DNA of 64,000 bases from Epiperipatus broadwayi (taxonomy: Eukaryota > Onychophora > Udeonychophora > Euonychophora > Peripatidae). Below are positions 61,401 through 64,000 of this stretch, one piece after another; the stretch's first letter is position 1, and each line of letters starts with the position of its first letter. The position numbers and the translations under genes were made by a program. The notes below the pieces were generated by a model, which saw only the letters and a list, made by a program, of their open reading frames with translations, was not told where the DNA came from and made no database searches. Location of the stretch: contig JAQFVV010012423.1 in the NCBI GenBank assembly GCA_028023455.1, positions 8,968,269 to 9,032,268 on the forward strand, given 5' to 3'.

Positions 61401-64000
61401 TGCATTTAAAGCACATTAGAAGTCATTTCTAAAATGTTAAGTAATTGAAAAAACTCATTATTTTTTTTTAGAATATCATCTTCAAACTTATATCAATCTC
61501 AAAATAATATTCACAGACATACTAACAATAGAAGTCAGAATTTTCAGGAATTAGCAAGAATGGATACAGAGAGATTAAATAATGAGGGCTTTCACATTTC
61601 TAAAATCTCACAAACGTTATTCATTACATTTAAGAAATGTTAATCAGTGAAAGAAGAATAAATATAAATAATTCAAATGGGAAAACTAATTGTTAATAAA
61701 TAATTCAAGTTCTTAAAACTTGTCCAAAAGCTGCCAAATAAGAACTACACAATTGAAAATGATTATGTTGTTGATGCAAAAACATTGTAGCAGTAAGCAT
61801 TTTAATTTTTTTTCTAAAAAAAAGTTGTAGAAAACTTAGTTTTTGCCTAGCAATTCAATAAAAAATTATCATATATCTTTTCATCTTTGTTGTAATATTC
61901 ACTGCAATTTAAAAATTGAAGCAGCTGACACAGTGTTAGTAGAATGCATTTATTTATATCAGAGGTGTTCAAGATGTTGACCGCAAGATCTCTATCTCTG
62001 AAAGTCGACTGCATAATTTCTTTTTCTTTTTTTGTAAAATTTGCATTTAATTTATTTTAAAATAATTCTAAAACAATAATTTTCTTTTCTTTTTTTTAAA
62101 ATTCAGAACCAGCTTTAGAAATTAATTATTTATAGGTAATTTAAAATTGTAATTTAATAAATATTTTATAAAGTGACATGGACAAATTATAATACTAGAG
62201 GGAGCTGAGGTAATTTAACCTTTTGTCTGATGAATTTTCTTATTGGCCAAATTGGGTAAAAATTTGAGTGATTTAATTCGTTAAATACGAATCTAACCAG
62301 TTTCCTTTCTGAAATATATTAATGTACAATAATCAGAATTGTTTTAATTTAGCTTCTAAAAATTGAATTATTTTACATTTACATTAATTAAATGTAATGA
62401 AAAATTTAAAATAATTGTAATAAATGAAGAAAAACATATGAAAAATAGCCTGCAATAAAACAAAGGAATTATATTTCAATCAAAACGCCAGTGATTTCTT
62501 ATGTCTTAGAAATTACGATAGCTGATTATTTCACTTCTGTTGTCTTTTCTTCATCTAAAATTAAATATTTTAAATAAAAATCTAAATCTAGCCATATTAT
62601 TAGTCAATATAGTGTAAAACGTTAATCGTAAAATCCATAAATATTTATGAAAAATAGTTGCGTTTTAGCTATCACCGAATGTCATTGATATGCAAATAGC
62701 GATCAACATTATTCACTTTTCCTTAATTATTCTTCTTGTAAAATGTAAAAATTTTCGAATCAAACTTTATATTTGGGTAAATTAATATAAAAACTTAATT
62801 ATGAATGTAAAACATTACGAGAAATATATTTATTTACGTTCAAAATCTATTATGAAAGCATAAAACATTTTGGTTTGATTTTTGACTTTGACAGTTAGAA
62901 GCGCCCAGAGGACAATAGCCAAAGTTGACAATCAGTGCTTTGCAGCACATTATAAGGGAAAAGAGGCAGTACTATATACAAGAGACCGCAATCAGAAATC
63001 GATTTTTTGCAAAAACTACTACCAATAGAAATTAAAATTTAAATACCGATAAAGCTACGAATTTATGATAAAATAAGCATAAAATAGCGAAAATGTGACA
63101 AAAAATGGTGCAAAATTTTTTTAGTTTTCAGTTCAAAGTCCTGAAAAATCATAGTCACCCTCAGATACACTTTCAACAAAAAAGTCACCCTCAGATACAC
63201 TTTCAACAAAAAAGTCGCCCTCAACATCTAAAAGTTTGGTCACTCCTGATTTATATTATTCACAACCTGGCTACACAATTGACTTTAATAAGATAATAAC
63301 CTTTTTTCTTTTTTTTTTTTAATAAATCAATCTAATAAATTAAGATTTTAAGTAATTTCAATTTTTGCATCGAAATAGATACTTTAGTATCATGAGCAAG
63401 AACTAATTAATCATATATTGATATAAAATGTGGAAAATTTTACTGAAATGAAAATATCTTCATATAATGGTAGTGATTTTATTAAGTTTTCTTAAATGTC
63501 TAAGTAAAATTTCTTTTCCGGCGTTCATTTAAGTGACTACCAATAATCCTTGATTAGGAATCACTTATAGTTCATTTCTATAAACTATTCAGAAAAATGA
63601 TGTGCAATATAGGTTAGATACATACAATTATATTTTCATAGAAAGAAAACAGTAATTGCACACTCATATATTATCAAATAATATACAACTAAACCAAAAT
63701 AATCTCATAAAAATTGTAAAACTGTATGAAGATTACTTTTAGAATATATTTTTGTTATAAACAAAAAATGTTTTTTTACACCAGTGTTATGCAATTATAA
63801 AATAAATTGTTTAATTTTATAATATAAAATAATTAATAGTAAATGTTAAATTTATAAAAAATAAATAAATTATATACTTTTATTAAAAACATCAGGTGTT
63901 GTATTTAGTAATAAGTTCAAAAGTCGTTGAGTATGAGATCTCTGCCTATTAGAAGAAGTTAATTTTAATTCAATAGCAACAGTTCTTAGTAACCAGGATT
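4223..64000 (-). CDS. NUP205: NUP205-type nucleoporin gene, C-terminal part (multi-exon)
   Basis: Minus-strand gene for a large alpha-solenoid scaffold protein of the nuclear-pore inner ring, which in the known family binds the NUP93/NUP35 module. I joined exons at 63878-64000, 54840-54929, 54517-54761, 54062-54253, 53739-53994, 53520-53618, 53244-53392, 52551-52742, 52351-52463, 50735-50894, 48054-48186, 33322-33573, 23168-23248, 12840-13006 and 5022-5158. Every junction has AG/GT and the reading phase is conserved throughout, giving roughly 800 codons, about 40% of a usual NUP205. Blocks such as NRQRSHTQRLL, CRDACDGHDVGK, DRQQQWLSYM and RPPGLGIIVHHLKQ follow vertebrate NUP205 in order. The 5' part lies beyond 64000. 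The 3' end is less certain: about 75 residues expected before the extreme C-terminus were not found. Introns range from 67 bp to 14.5 kb and the long ones are packed with transposable elements. Confidence 0.93.
5022..5158 (-). CDS. NUP205: NUP205 exon, near C-terminus
   Basis: Acceptor TTCTTCTAG|ATATTG. It reads VDGSEKMSTQQKQQVAKRRL then TQIIEHTTNQIHLYACILKS, matching GVDKISTAQKYVLARRRLVKVINN ... LLSLCSFIIE. The frame meets TAG at 5023-5021, but a good donor (ATTTA|GTAAAT) sits exactly across that stop at 5022/5021. The exon either ends there in phase 2 or is terminal with a truncated C-terminus. The family normally continues with a conserved LWRHLEYYLLHC-like block, which I could not find downstream. 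Confidence 0.82.
5159..9686. other. NUP205 intron, first part
   Basis: A+T-rich intron DNA with homopolymer runs, including a 12-base G tract at about 8364. An imperfect inverted repeat is present at 9246-9363. No coding frame was recognised; the 68-codon frame at 6148-6354 has no recognisable domain. Confidence 0.5.
9246..9363. repeat. inverted repeat, small fold-back
   Basis: Arms AAAATTCAAACTT...TTCTAAATATATTC and GAATATATTTAGAA...AAGTTTGAATTTTT are mirror images around a loop of about 35 bases. It may be a tiny MITE; no target duplication was identified. Confidence 0.6.
9695..10191. mobile_element. hAT-type non-autonomous DNA element (MITE)
   Basis: A 497-bp element with terminal inverted repeats CAGGGTCAGCAA... 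and ...TTGCCGAATCCTG, and the internal 'AAAGAGCCA' motifs near both ends that are typical of hAT-derived repeats. Flanking 8-bp sequences ACATAGAT (9687-9694) and ATATAGAT (10192-10199) differ at one base and fit the 8-bp hAT target duplication. No transposase sequence is left. Inserted in a NUP205 intron. Confidence 0.8.
10200..12839. other. NUP205 intron, second part
   Basis: A+T-rich. It holds a PLE-like 3' hairpin motif at about 11189-11250 and a possible tRNA-derived SINE on the minus strand near 10960-11060 (B-box-like GGGTTTGATTCTC). Otherwise no gene is seen. Confidence 0.45.
11189..11250 (+). repeat. hammerhead-core-like hairpin followed by AATAAA (PLE-type 3' tail)
   Basis: CTGAAGA, then hairpin GACTGT-AGG-ACAGTC, then GAAA reproduces the order of a hammerhead core (CUGANGA, stem II, GAAA). 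I could not build convincing stems I and III, so it is probably inactive. AATAAA follows about 20 bases later. Such tails occur at ends of Penelope-like and related retroelements. The upstream element is not recognisable. Confidence 0.45.
12840..13006 (-). CDS. NUP205: NUP205 exon
   Basis: A 167-nt exon with acceptor TTTTTTTAG|ATTATC and donor CAAGAG|GTTTAT. It contains NPMRPPGLGIIVHHLKQCAN, matching family VPYWRLPGLGIIIYLLKQSAN, followed by a charged helix ending ELSSEELQE. The donor GTTTAT is weaker than the others. It ends in phase 0. Confidence 0.93.
13711..13723. repeat. target-site duplication, left copy
   Basis: AATTTTATTTTTT, identical to 15026-15038, directly bordering the hammerhead array. 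Confidence 0.75.
13829..13887 (-). ncRNA. type I hammerhead ribozyme, family A copy 1 (sense to NUP205)
   Basis: Minus strand: outer stem I ATCCAA/TTGGAT, inner stem I next to the core, CTGACGA (13872-13866), stem II AGGC...GCCA, GAAA, a 2-bp stem III (A-U, C-G around loop UA) and cleavage triplet GUC. The very short stem III is typical of retroelement-encoded hammerheads. Stem II starts with an A/A mismatch, so activity may be low. It lies on the transcribed strand of the NUP205 intron. Confidence 0.75.
14368..14426 (+). ncRNA. type I hammerhead ribozyme, family A copy 2
   Basis: CTGACGA at 14383-14389, stem II GGC/GCC with loop CCCAA, GAAA at 14403-14406, outer stem I ATCCAA/TTGGAT. The cleavage triplet is AUC instead of GUC, which breaks the second stem III pair; this copy is predicted weaker than copies 1 and 3. 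Confidence 0.72.
14823..14881 (+). ncRNA. type I hammerhead ribozyme, family A copy 3
   Basis: CTGACGA 14838-14844; stem II GGC/GCC with loop CACAA; GAAA 14858-14861; stem III C-UA-G; GUC with predicted cleavage after 14867. Inner stem I pairs CTCCTCA with TGGGGA plus one wobble, and outer stem I pairs ATCCAA (14823-14828) with TTGGAT (14876-14881). Same unit as copy 2. Confidence 0.78.
15026..15038. repeat. target-site duplication, right copy
   Basis: AATTTTATTTTTT, identical to 13711-13723. The site is T-rich, so chance similarity is possible, but both copies abut the array exactly. Confidence 0.75.
15039..18328. other. NUP205 intron between hammerhead array and RTE copy
   Basis: A+T-rich with long A and T runs. 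A possible tRNA-derived SINE piece lies at about 16180-16340 (B-box-like AAGTTCAAATCTTG). No gene seen. Confidence 0.5.
18634..19353 (+). pseudogene. RTE copy A endonuclease domain (EEP), ends at a nonsense codon
   Basis: A 239-codon frame. The N-terminal leader PLFPGGCKVTNQGSGWWPKA is followed by the endonuclease/exonuclease/phosphatase fold starting at GTYNCRSLSSEGRLQELEEE. Visible motifs: GLCEVRRKG (catalytic Glu region), QVYAPTSSHSDE and GDFNARIGR (Asp/Asn of the active site). The family enzyme nicks target DNA to prime reverse transcription. The frame stops where copy B has TGG (RKWTWKHP), so a single G-to-A change truncated it; the downstream SDHRLV motif is in the next open segment. 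Confidence 0.92.
19387..20367 (+). pseudogene. RTE copy A, end of endonuclease and start of reverse transcriptase
   Basis: A 326-codon segment in the same frame as the endonuclease before the nonsense codon. It begins DYILTNRKYIFQDCNVLNKF and contains GSDHRLVRCKLR, the C-terminal catalytic His/Asp motif of the endonuclease. A basic, helical linker follows, then the RT entry motif RKAPGNDGIIIDILKEAGEE and PEDWKNAVIIFKKGDKEDIR. The frame is lost at about 20323, where one C of the family's GACCTATCAG is missing. Confidence 0.92.
20391..21125 (+). pseudogene. RTE copy A reverse transcriptase core
   Basis: Contains QPREQAGFKSGFSTIDHIQV, FVDYEKAFDSI (first catalytic Asp), KGVRQGDSISPKLFTAVLQE, and the catalytic box HLDFADDVVVFAN at about 20780-20817, then KINVKKTKVMFNR. 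The residues for polymerisation are all present. A 27-base deletion near 20610 removes nine residues relative to copy B. It frameshifts into the next segment near 21090. Confidence 0.93.
21094..21541 (+). pseudogene. RTE copy A C-terminal region
   Basis: The 116-codon frame reads YGSETWTLNRRAIQRLHTTQ and GHIARRDDNRWTIEILNWIP, the usual cysteine-poor RTE C-terminal domain. After a +1 shift near 21425 it continues RWMDEIRKCAG and WIKLGETFILQWIDNG before the stop. The same shift is present in copy B, so it existed in the source element, or the family uses frameshifting here. Confidence 0.85.
21565..22947. other. NUP205 intron, no gene seen
   Basis: A+T-rich with a 13-base G run at about 22293 and A runs. 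No recognised element until the decayed hammerhead unit. Confidence 0.5.
22948..23070 (+). repeat. decayed hammerhead unit, family A relic
   Basis: ATCCAAAACTTTCTACTGATAA then AGGCCAATAATTAGAAAC parallels the family A ribozyme base for base. G8 of the core has become A (CTGATAA instead of CTGATGA), so it should not cleave. The similarity continues past the ribozyme (TTCTGGAATACAGTGAATTA versus TTCTGGCATCCATTGATTA), which shows a relic of the whole unit. Confidence 0.62.
23168..23248 (-). CDS. NUP205: NUP205 exon (small, isolated)
   Basis: An 81-nt exon lying alone between two introns of about 10 kb. Acceptor TTTTAG|GTAATA, donor GAAG|GTAAGT, phase 1/1. It reads AQSCRILFGPSLMESSLRDS, which corresponds to vertebrate FQHAVCLFTPSLSETVNRDG. 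Both splice sites are strong and the phase closes the frame between the 33.3-kb and 12.9-kb exons. Confidence 0.88.
23249..25295. other. NUP205 intron, no gene seen
   Basis: A+T-rich with (TA)n and (TTA)n runs. The short frame 23888-24073 (minus) has no recognisable domain. The stretch 24500-24780 is less A+T-rich but unrecognised. Confidence 0.45.
25296..25531 (+). mobile_element. solo-LTR-like element
   Basis: Begins TGTAGAGAATG and ends CATTCTACA (inverted ends of TG...CA type). An AATAAATGTTTGAG near 25472 is followed by the GC-richer tail CCGGTCTCTGG, like an R-U5 end. A similar AATAAATG...tail occurs near 28352 and 35444. No matching 5-bp target duplication was found. Confidence 0.4.
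25974..26120. repeat. tandem repeat, 50-bp period, about 3 copies
   Basis: CCATTACATCTGG at 25974 and CCGTTATATCTGG at 26024 and 26074 head units that contain GCAACGTTTGGGGCT-like sequence. A fourth partial unit (GTCCGTTATAG) lies near 26184. The open frame 25929-26201 across it is an artefact of the repeat. Confidence 0.75.
26210..28390. other. NUP205 intron, no gene seen
   Basis: A+T-rich. Two related segments of about 110 bp at about 26520-26600 and 26640-26710 (ACATGTATAAACCTACATAT-type) suggest a local duplication. No coding signal recognised. Confidence 0.4.
28394..28560. repeat. short tandem repeat rich in CATCACCATCATCAT
   Basis: Units TTTGGTCATCACCATCATCA and TTTGATCATCACCATCATCA start near 28395, 28438 and 28474, with a degenerate one near 28518; spacing 36-44 bp. 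Confidence 0.7.
28803..29033 (-). other. unrecognised 76-codon open frame
   Basis: Minus-strand frame starting MELLGTPYDDVNMDKKLDDL, with RRPIWVHQMLLNQEWHITKG in the middle. Its composition is less A/T-biased (many W, H, P, R) than chance frames nearby, so it may be a fragment of a mobile-element protein. It is not part of NUP205. No splice sites or family were recognised. Confidence 0.3.
29050..31640 (+). mobile_element. strongly decayed LINE relic of a second lineage
   Basis: Scattered plus-strand matches in LINE order: an endonuclease-start-like stretch near 29150-29240, IDSDHNLIVT (catalytic SDH-x-L) near 29600, the RT box NEFADDI after IEGRRIH near 31230-31260, and RILSISNRTN near 31572, typical of endonuclease-RT LINE C-termini. 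It is interrupted at about 29830-30460 by unrelated tandem-repeat sequence. Its sequence is not close to the RTE copies here. All frames are destroyed. Confidence 0.5.
29918..30170. repeat. 168-bp direct repeat inside the LINE relic
   Basis: TTCTATCCAAAAATGACTGA at 29918 and TTCTATCCAAATATCGCTGA at 30086 head two copies that share AAATTAAAATGCYTAAGGCA and AAGTAAATCGAACAAAT. A weaker third-level similarity (AAAAAATTAACGAAG) continues to about 30370. Confidence 0.75.
31665..32826 (+). mobile_element. Tigger/pogo-like DNA element, deleted copy 1
   Basis: Terminal inverted repeats CACCTGGGTCTC... and ...GAGACCCAGGTG flanked by TA on both sides (31663-31664, 32827-32828), as expected for Tc1/mariner-class elements. 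At 1162 bp it is too short for a full transposase and keeps only its C-terminal end. Two other copies lie at 44843-45855 (reverse) and 48750-50362. Confidence 0.88.
32163..32564 (+). pseudogene. transposase C-terminal fragment (Tigger/jerky type)
   Basis: The open frame includes EEN-VEKDNETEVEPVPFTSKM and then IREGLQLSNQLANYFLTNNT, and FQRELNSCMSGYRELHKQLI before a K/S/Q-rich tail. The order acidic tract, 'PVPTSKE' and 'L-x-x-L-x-x-Y-x-x-L' helix matches the far C-terminus of Tigger-type transposases, downstream of the DDE domain. The catalytic domain is absent, so it cannot transpose by itself. The same fragment, inverted, is at 45112-45471. Confidence 0.72.
32829..33321. other. NUP205 intron between Tigger copy 1 and an exon
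   Basis: A+T-rich, many T and A runs. Nothing recognised. Confidence 0.5.
33322..33573 (-). CDS. NUP205: NUP205 exon
   Basis: A 252-nt exon with acceptor ATATAG|ATGTGA and donor TCAG|GTAAAA. It contains EVRGHINRIERQMLTLLVRY and EIATNVVAFCRRIVSRSG, matching ELQGHIGRFQRQCLGLLSRF ... QICANVMEYCQSLM. Phase 1 in, 1 out. It is separated from the preceding exon by a 14.5-kb repeat-filled intron. Confidence 0.93.
33731..34446 (+). mobile_element. solo-LTR-like element
   Basis: Begins TGTAACGGGCACATACGCCG and ends AAACCGTAACA, near-inverted ends of TG...CA form. It has a TATA-like AATATAAAAG near 34170 and an AATAAA near 34360, the order expected for U3-R-U5, and is richer in G+A than its surroundings. 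No 5-bp target duplication was found, so the borders are tentative. Confidence 0.4.
34447..36580. other. NUP205 intron with unrecognised moderately complex sequence
   Basis: 34720-35200 is less A+T-rich and includes a 101-codon frame (34878-35183) without recognisable domain; it may be a mobile-element piece. A hAT-like end (AAGGGTCTTCAAAGTGATCG) occurs near 36006, with no matching right end found. An AATAAATGTTTGAG tail near 35444 resembles the LTR end at 25472. Confidence 0.4.
35201..35318. repeat. perfect 59-bp tandem duplication
   Basis: AAGGTTAAATAAAGGATAGA... ending ...GTAGTCTATTCAT occurs twice back to back (35201-35259, 35260-35318) without a visible difference, so it is recent or an assembly duplication. 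Confidence 0.9.
36582..36871. mobile_element. fold-back element with hammerhead relic and tRNA-like arms
   Basis: Two inverted arms of about 125 bp around a 39-base centre (36709-36747). The outer end of each arm reads like a tRNA-derived SINE head: A-box-like TTGGATAGAGTGG, an anticodon-like stem, and B-box-like AGGTTCAAATTCC (36812-36864, and its mirror at the left). The centre and inner arms match hammerhead family B: TTGACAA, GTACTGGTTCAGCAG, GAAATAC, then ATCATTTATCT versus GTCATTTGTCT. The core is mutated (CTGACGA to TTGACAA, stem II broken), so no cleavage is expected. Confidence 0.68.
37258..37620. repeat. diverged direct duplication of about 190 bp
   Basis: TTTTCTGAATTGCAATTTTT...AATTGCCGATATAT...TTTGTGAGCCTTCTCTTTGT (first copy) and TTTTCTGAAATGCAATTTTT...AATTGCTGATATAT...TTTGTGAATCTTCTCTTTGT (second copy) occur in the same order. 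Confidence 0.75.
38213..38515. repeat. tandem duplication, 156-bp period
   Basis: GAGTACACTTTTTACTTGAA begins at 38220 and 38376, and the copies share TTTACTAAAGTTCTCTTTG and AATATCTCA to their ends with few differences. Confidence 0.88.
39465..40040 (+). pseudogene. RTE copy B endonuclease, N-terminal part
   Basis: A 191-codon frame with PLFPGGCKVTNQGSGWWPKA, TYNCRSLSREGKLQELDEEL, RLCVVRRKGEE (the catalytic Glu of copy A's CEVRRKG is Val here) and EVYAPTSSHSNE. An extra base near 40000 shifts the frame, giving ...RRFLYGCTKGF-stop instead of the endonuclease continuation. The E-to-V change alone would be expected to inactivate the nuclease. Confidence 0.88.
40167..40628 (+). pseudogene. RTE copy B endonuclease C-part and linker
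   Basis: The frame contains KRKWTWKHPSEGTAELDYIL (the Trp codon that is a stop in copy A), then FNTESDHRLVRCKIR with the SDH catalytic motif. It ends in a stop near 40626 (KISID-stop). Confidence 0.88.
40621..40872 (+). pseudogene. RTE copy B linker segment before the palindrome
   Basis: Basic helical linker TREFMKKRRNMKIYKNDALR to HFGICRKFISVIRKK, frame-shifted near 40860 by an extra base in an A run. The PLE insertion starts 60 bp downstream. Confidence 0.8.
41246..41763 (-). CDS. PLE GIY-YIG endonuclease fragment, left arm
   Basis: The frame is open from the palindrome centre outward. The linker has KWIKISYHPKIYNALLKNYV, then GMVYKIICGICKRVYYGHTS (the VYKI-x-C ... YYG form of the GIY-YIG motif with the CxxC typical of Penelope), KQLEIRAKEHNAAINRRDDK (catalytic Arg) and ALFIHYLEYGHKID (His). 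It ends at a stop after DDWIDK. The ATG-started part (41246-41575) is 109 codons. In intact elements this domain follows the reverse transcriptase and cuts the target; here the RT is missing. Confidence 0.85.
41821..42338 (+). CDS. PLE GIY-YIG endonuclease fragment, right arm
   Basis: Mirror copy of the left-arm frame, with an identical 109-residue protein from the ATG at 42009 and the same linker upstream. All recognisable motif residues (VYKI, YYG, IRAKEHN, GHKID, YETSYIKN) are kept. No promoter or RT is present, so it is a 5'-truncated element end rather than a working gene. Confidence 0.85.
42711..42971 (+). pseudogene. RTE copy B, RT entry segment after the palindrome
   Basis: Resumes the RTE frame with NKEQVPPIYITSSELPRILN, EVRHAIKCMKKGKTPDNDGI and LYTKCLNDKDVPDDLEE. 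An extra base near 42940 shifts it out of frame with the main RT segment. Confidence 0.88.
42916..44091 (+). pseudogene. RTE copy B reverse transcriptase
   Basis: A 391-codon frame with KNYRPISFLSVLYKIFTKII, QPREQAGFKSGFSTIDHIQV, FVDYEKAFDSI, KGVRQGDYISPKLFTAVLQE, SHFADDVVVFAN (Leu-Asp before FADD deleted) and the C-terminal LTYGSETWTLNRRAIHQITQ and GHIARRDDSRWTIEILNWIL. A frame break near 42955 separates it from the upstream KTPDNDGIIIDILKEVGEEI segment (42711-42971). The C-terminal +1 shift near 44070 is shared with copy A. Length and motif order are otherwise normal for RTE. Confidence 0.92.
44212..44842. other. NUP205 intron with a dispersed repeat next to Tigger copy 2
   Basis: About 44726-44812 (GTAGCTAACAGGTTTCTC... 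to CATCACATCACAT) is shared with about 49868-49945 inside Tigger copy 3 (GTGGCTAACAGGTTTCTC... CATCACATCACAT). It is a short, unnamed dispersed repeat, perhaps tRNA-derived. The remainder is unrecognised. Confidence 0.5.
44843..45855 (-). mobile_element. Tigger/pogo-like DNA element, deleted copy 2
   Basis: CACCTGGGTCTCG... to ...GAGACCCAGGTG, TA on both sides (44841-44842, 45856-45857). 1013 bp, inverted relative to copy 1. The minus-strand frame 45112-45471 (FQRELNGCMSGYRELHKQLI) is the same transposase C-terminal fragment, with its N-terminal start altered by a deletion. Confidence 0.88.
46004..46287 (+). mobile_element. RTE fragment, third member
   Basis: Covers only the end of the endonuclease and start of the linker: GTGATCGTCGATTAG to ACTGAGACTAGAGAATTC, 85-95% like copies A and B by eye. 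It is truncated at both ends and has a short deletion near 46218. Confidence 0.85.
46288..48053. other. NUP205 intron, no gene seen
   Basis: A+T-rich. 46330-46680 is somewhat more complex but has no recognised coding frame. AATTAATGAAGGAATATAT at 47999 is also present in the PLE 3' non-coding sequence at about 42398 and may be a tiny PLE trace. Confidence 0.4.
48054..48186 (-). CDS. NUP205: NUP205 exon
   Basis: A 133-nt exon with acceptor ATATAG|GTTCTG and donor GAAG|GTAATA. It reads VLRFILAHADVFNSILRDKV then LPSLQELSLATAVIGRTL, matching VLQFLISHSDTIQAILR ... SLQELALLTGIISK. A decayed second copy of this exon lies about 220 bp upstream in gene terms (48342-48409). Confidence 0.93.
48342..48409 (-). 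pseudogene. decayed duplicate of the adjacent NUP205 exon
   Basis: On the minus strand, after TATATAG, the sequence reads ILHFILVHAGRFNNIMRDRV, paralleling VLRFILAHADVFNSILRDKV of the true exon 48054-48186. The following intron flank is also similar, so a segment of about 220 bp containing exon and flank was duplicated in tandem. The frame runs only to LK-stop at about 48320, and the true donor region is gone; an internal GCAG|GTAGGT could act as a cryptic donor. Not expected to be a useful exon. Confidence 0.75.
48750..50362 (+). mobile_element. Tigger/pogo-like DNA element, rearranged copy 3
   Basis: CACCCGGGTCTCG... to ...GAGACCCAGGTG with TA on both sides (48748-48749, 50363-50364). 1613 bp. 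It contains a direct duplication of about 150 bp (TTAAATTTTACAAGATTATA near 49086 and 49237), unrelated sequence at about 49570-49795, and an insertion of about 100 bp of the dispersed repeat also found at 44726. Only traces of the transposase tail remain. Confidence 0.85.
50735..50894 (-). CDS. NUP205: NUP205 exon
   Basis: A 160-nt exon with acceptor TAATAG|GCAAAG and donor ACTCAG|GTATAG. It contains QRYRQIFFPALKLCLAILTS, matching DRYRQILLPALQLCQVILTS. It ends in phase 0. Confidence 0.94.
51285..51480 (+). mobile_element. tRNA-derived SINE, copy 1
   Basis: A-box-like TAGTGCTTAGTAT, B-box-like GGGATTTTAACCC about 45 bases later, then the body CCTTTTGGGTATT. This is shared with the copies near 52000 and 60890. 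It sits in the 1.46-kb NUP205 intron. Confidence 0.5.
51990..52190 (+). mobile_element. tRNA-derived SINE, copy 2
   Basis: A-box-like TGGCATAATGAT, B-box-like GGTGTTTAAATCC and the shared body TTCTTTTGGGTATT, ending in an A-rich stretch. Same intron as copy 1. Confidence 0.5.
52351..52463 (-). CDS. NUP205: NUP205 exon
   Basis: A 113-nt exon with acceptor ATTTCAG|GCTCTA and donor CAAAA|GTAGGT. It reads LLQNRLMERLAECQTFDLRP, matching family LLRSGVIVRLAQCQVYDMRP. It leaves phase 2, completing an AAG codon with the next exon. Confidence 0.92.
52551..52742 (-). CDS. NUP205: NUP205 exon
   Basis: A 192-nt phase 0/0 exon with acceptor TTTATAG|ATGCTA and donor AAAATG|GTAAAA. It contains LATLDALISSDRQQQWLSYM and, at the end, VLYVYESKM, both diagnostic of NUP205 (DRIVSVDKQQQWLLYL ... 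LYTYESKM). Confidence 0.95.
53244..53392 (-). CDS. NUP205: NUP205 exon
   Basis: A 149-nt exon with acceptor TATTAG|ATATTA and donor GGAAAG|GTAAAT. It ends in SYGDNFLEIICRDACDGHDV, a hallmark NUP205 block (vertebrate SYGAALMEVVCRDACDGHEI). It ends in phase 0. Confidence 0.95.
53520..53618 (-). CDS. NUP205: NUP205 exon
   Basis: A 99-nt exon with acceptor TTTGTAG|ATGCTA and donor ACTG|GTACAT. It reads MQRVRANYYGALLFYLKIAQ, matching FQRVRTHLYGSLLYYLQIAQ of the family. Phase 1 in, 1 out. Confidence 0.94.
53739..53994 (-). CDS. NUP205: NUP205 exon
   Basis: A 256-nt exon with acceptor AATTTAG|AGTTTG and donor ACAG|GTGATC. It starts SLNKDALSELIAPIAGVILT and ends in GLIDSIMKTG, aligned with family ELMPVVAGAVFTLTAHL ... 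LLDFILKTGG. It leaves phase 1. Confidence 0.93.
54062..54253 (-). CDS. NUP205: NUP205 exon
   Basis: A 192-nt (64-codon) phase 0/0 exon with acceptor TTTGTAG|GAAATA and donor AAACAA|GTAAGT. It contains KRQAFEAWRQMTEIILTACP, which matches the family block KRHALESWRQLVEIILTACP almost residue for residue. Confidence 0.95.
54517..54761 (-). CDS. NUP205: NUP205 exon
   Basis: A 245-nt exon with acceptor AACAG|GTAGCC and donor CAGCAA|GTGAGT. It reads RRKLLSLLDSLDFCQDFPEQ then LQLEYFNQAAVHQVVTSCEQ, close to vertebrate RRKILNILDSIDFSQEIPEPLQLDFFD. The helical-repeat character is typical of the solenoid. It ends in phase 0. Confidence 0.95.
54840..54929 (-). CDS. NUP205: NUP205 exon
   Basis: A 90-nt exon with acceptor TTTGTAG|AAACC and donor GCAG|GTACTT. 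It encodes a polar, poorly conserved linker (TNRSIDGDVPLFNISNTISQ) that falls where other NUP205 proteins have a variable acidic loop. It was chosen because splice sites and phase (1 in, 1 out) fit both neighbours. Confidence 0.8.
54930..56800. other. large NUP205 intron, first part
   Basis: A+T-rich to about 56090. Then 56100-56600 is clearly richer in G+C (ACCGCCGCCGCAGCCAAGC near 56186) with no recognisable gene; a transposon piece is likely. The 110-codon frame at 56525-56857 shows no known domain. Confidence 0.4.
56821..56875 (+). ncRNA. type I hammerhead ribozyme, family B copy 1
   Basis: CTGACGA 56834-56840; stem II GTGCTG-GTT-CAGCAT (one G-U pair); GAAA 56856-56859; short stem III (A-U, U-A around GA); triplet AUC with predicted cleavage after 56865. 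Inner stem I CCAA/TTGG, outer stem I TGACC/GGTCA, separated by an internal loop. Every conserved core base is present. Antisense to NUP205. Confidence 0.85.
57229..57283 (+). ncRNA. type I hammerhead ribozyme, family B copy 2
   Basis: CTGATGA 57242-57248; perfect stem II GTGCTG-GTT-CAGCAC; GAAA 57264-57267; 2-bp stem III around GC; AUC, cleavage predicted after 57273. Same two-part stem I as copy 1. Differences from copy 1 (C/T in the N7 position, T to C restoring a G-C pair in stem II, A to C in the stem III loop) are all neutral or compensatory. Confidence 0.88.
57366..60880. other. large NUP205 intron, middle part
   Basis: A+T-rich. Short frames at 60079-60297 and 60319-60510 have no recognisable domain. 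A SINE-like B box (GGATTGATTCCAGC) lies near 60754. No gene seen. Confidence 0.45.
60885..61045 (+). mobile_element. tRNA-derived SINE, copy 3
   Basis: TTTAGTGTTTATTATATTTA, TCTGTCATGC and B-box-like GGAGTTCTAGTCCCAGA parallel copy 1 at 51285 (TATAGTGCTTAGTATATTTA, TCTGCAATAT, GGGATTTTAACCC). Confidence 0.5.
61046..63877. other. large NUP205 intron, last part
   Basis: A+T-rich, with a short possible hAT-like trace (AGAGGTGTTCAAGATGTTGA near 61961) and a GC-richer patch at 62890-63000. No gene recognised. Confidence 0.45.
63153..63235. repeat. 30-bp tandem repeat, nearly 3 copies
   Basis: AGTCACCCTCAGATACACTT starts at 63153 and 63183, with a diverging third unit (AGTCGCCCTCAACA) at 63213. 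Confidence 0.88.
63878..64000 (-). CDS. NUP205: NUP205 exon (partial at window edge)
   Basis: Reads SWLLRTVAIELKLTSSNRQR then SHTQRLLNLLL; this is the strongly conserved NUP205 block around GWLLRTAAIELRVTSLNRQRSHTQRLL. The acceptor lies beyond the window. The donor is AAAA|GTATAT, leaving phase 1 (one base, A), which joins the next exon as an AAA lysine codon. An 8.9-kb intron follows. Confidence 0.93.

Noticed and set aside
61958-62020. hAT-like end AGAGGTGTTCAAGATGTTGACC
   Set aside because: No second terminus and no 8-bp duplication found, so not listed as an element.
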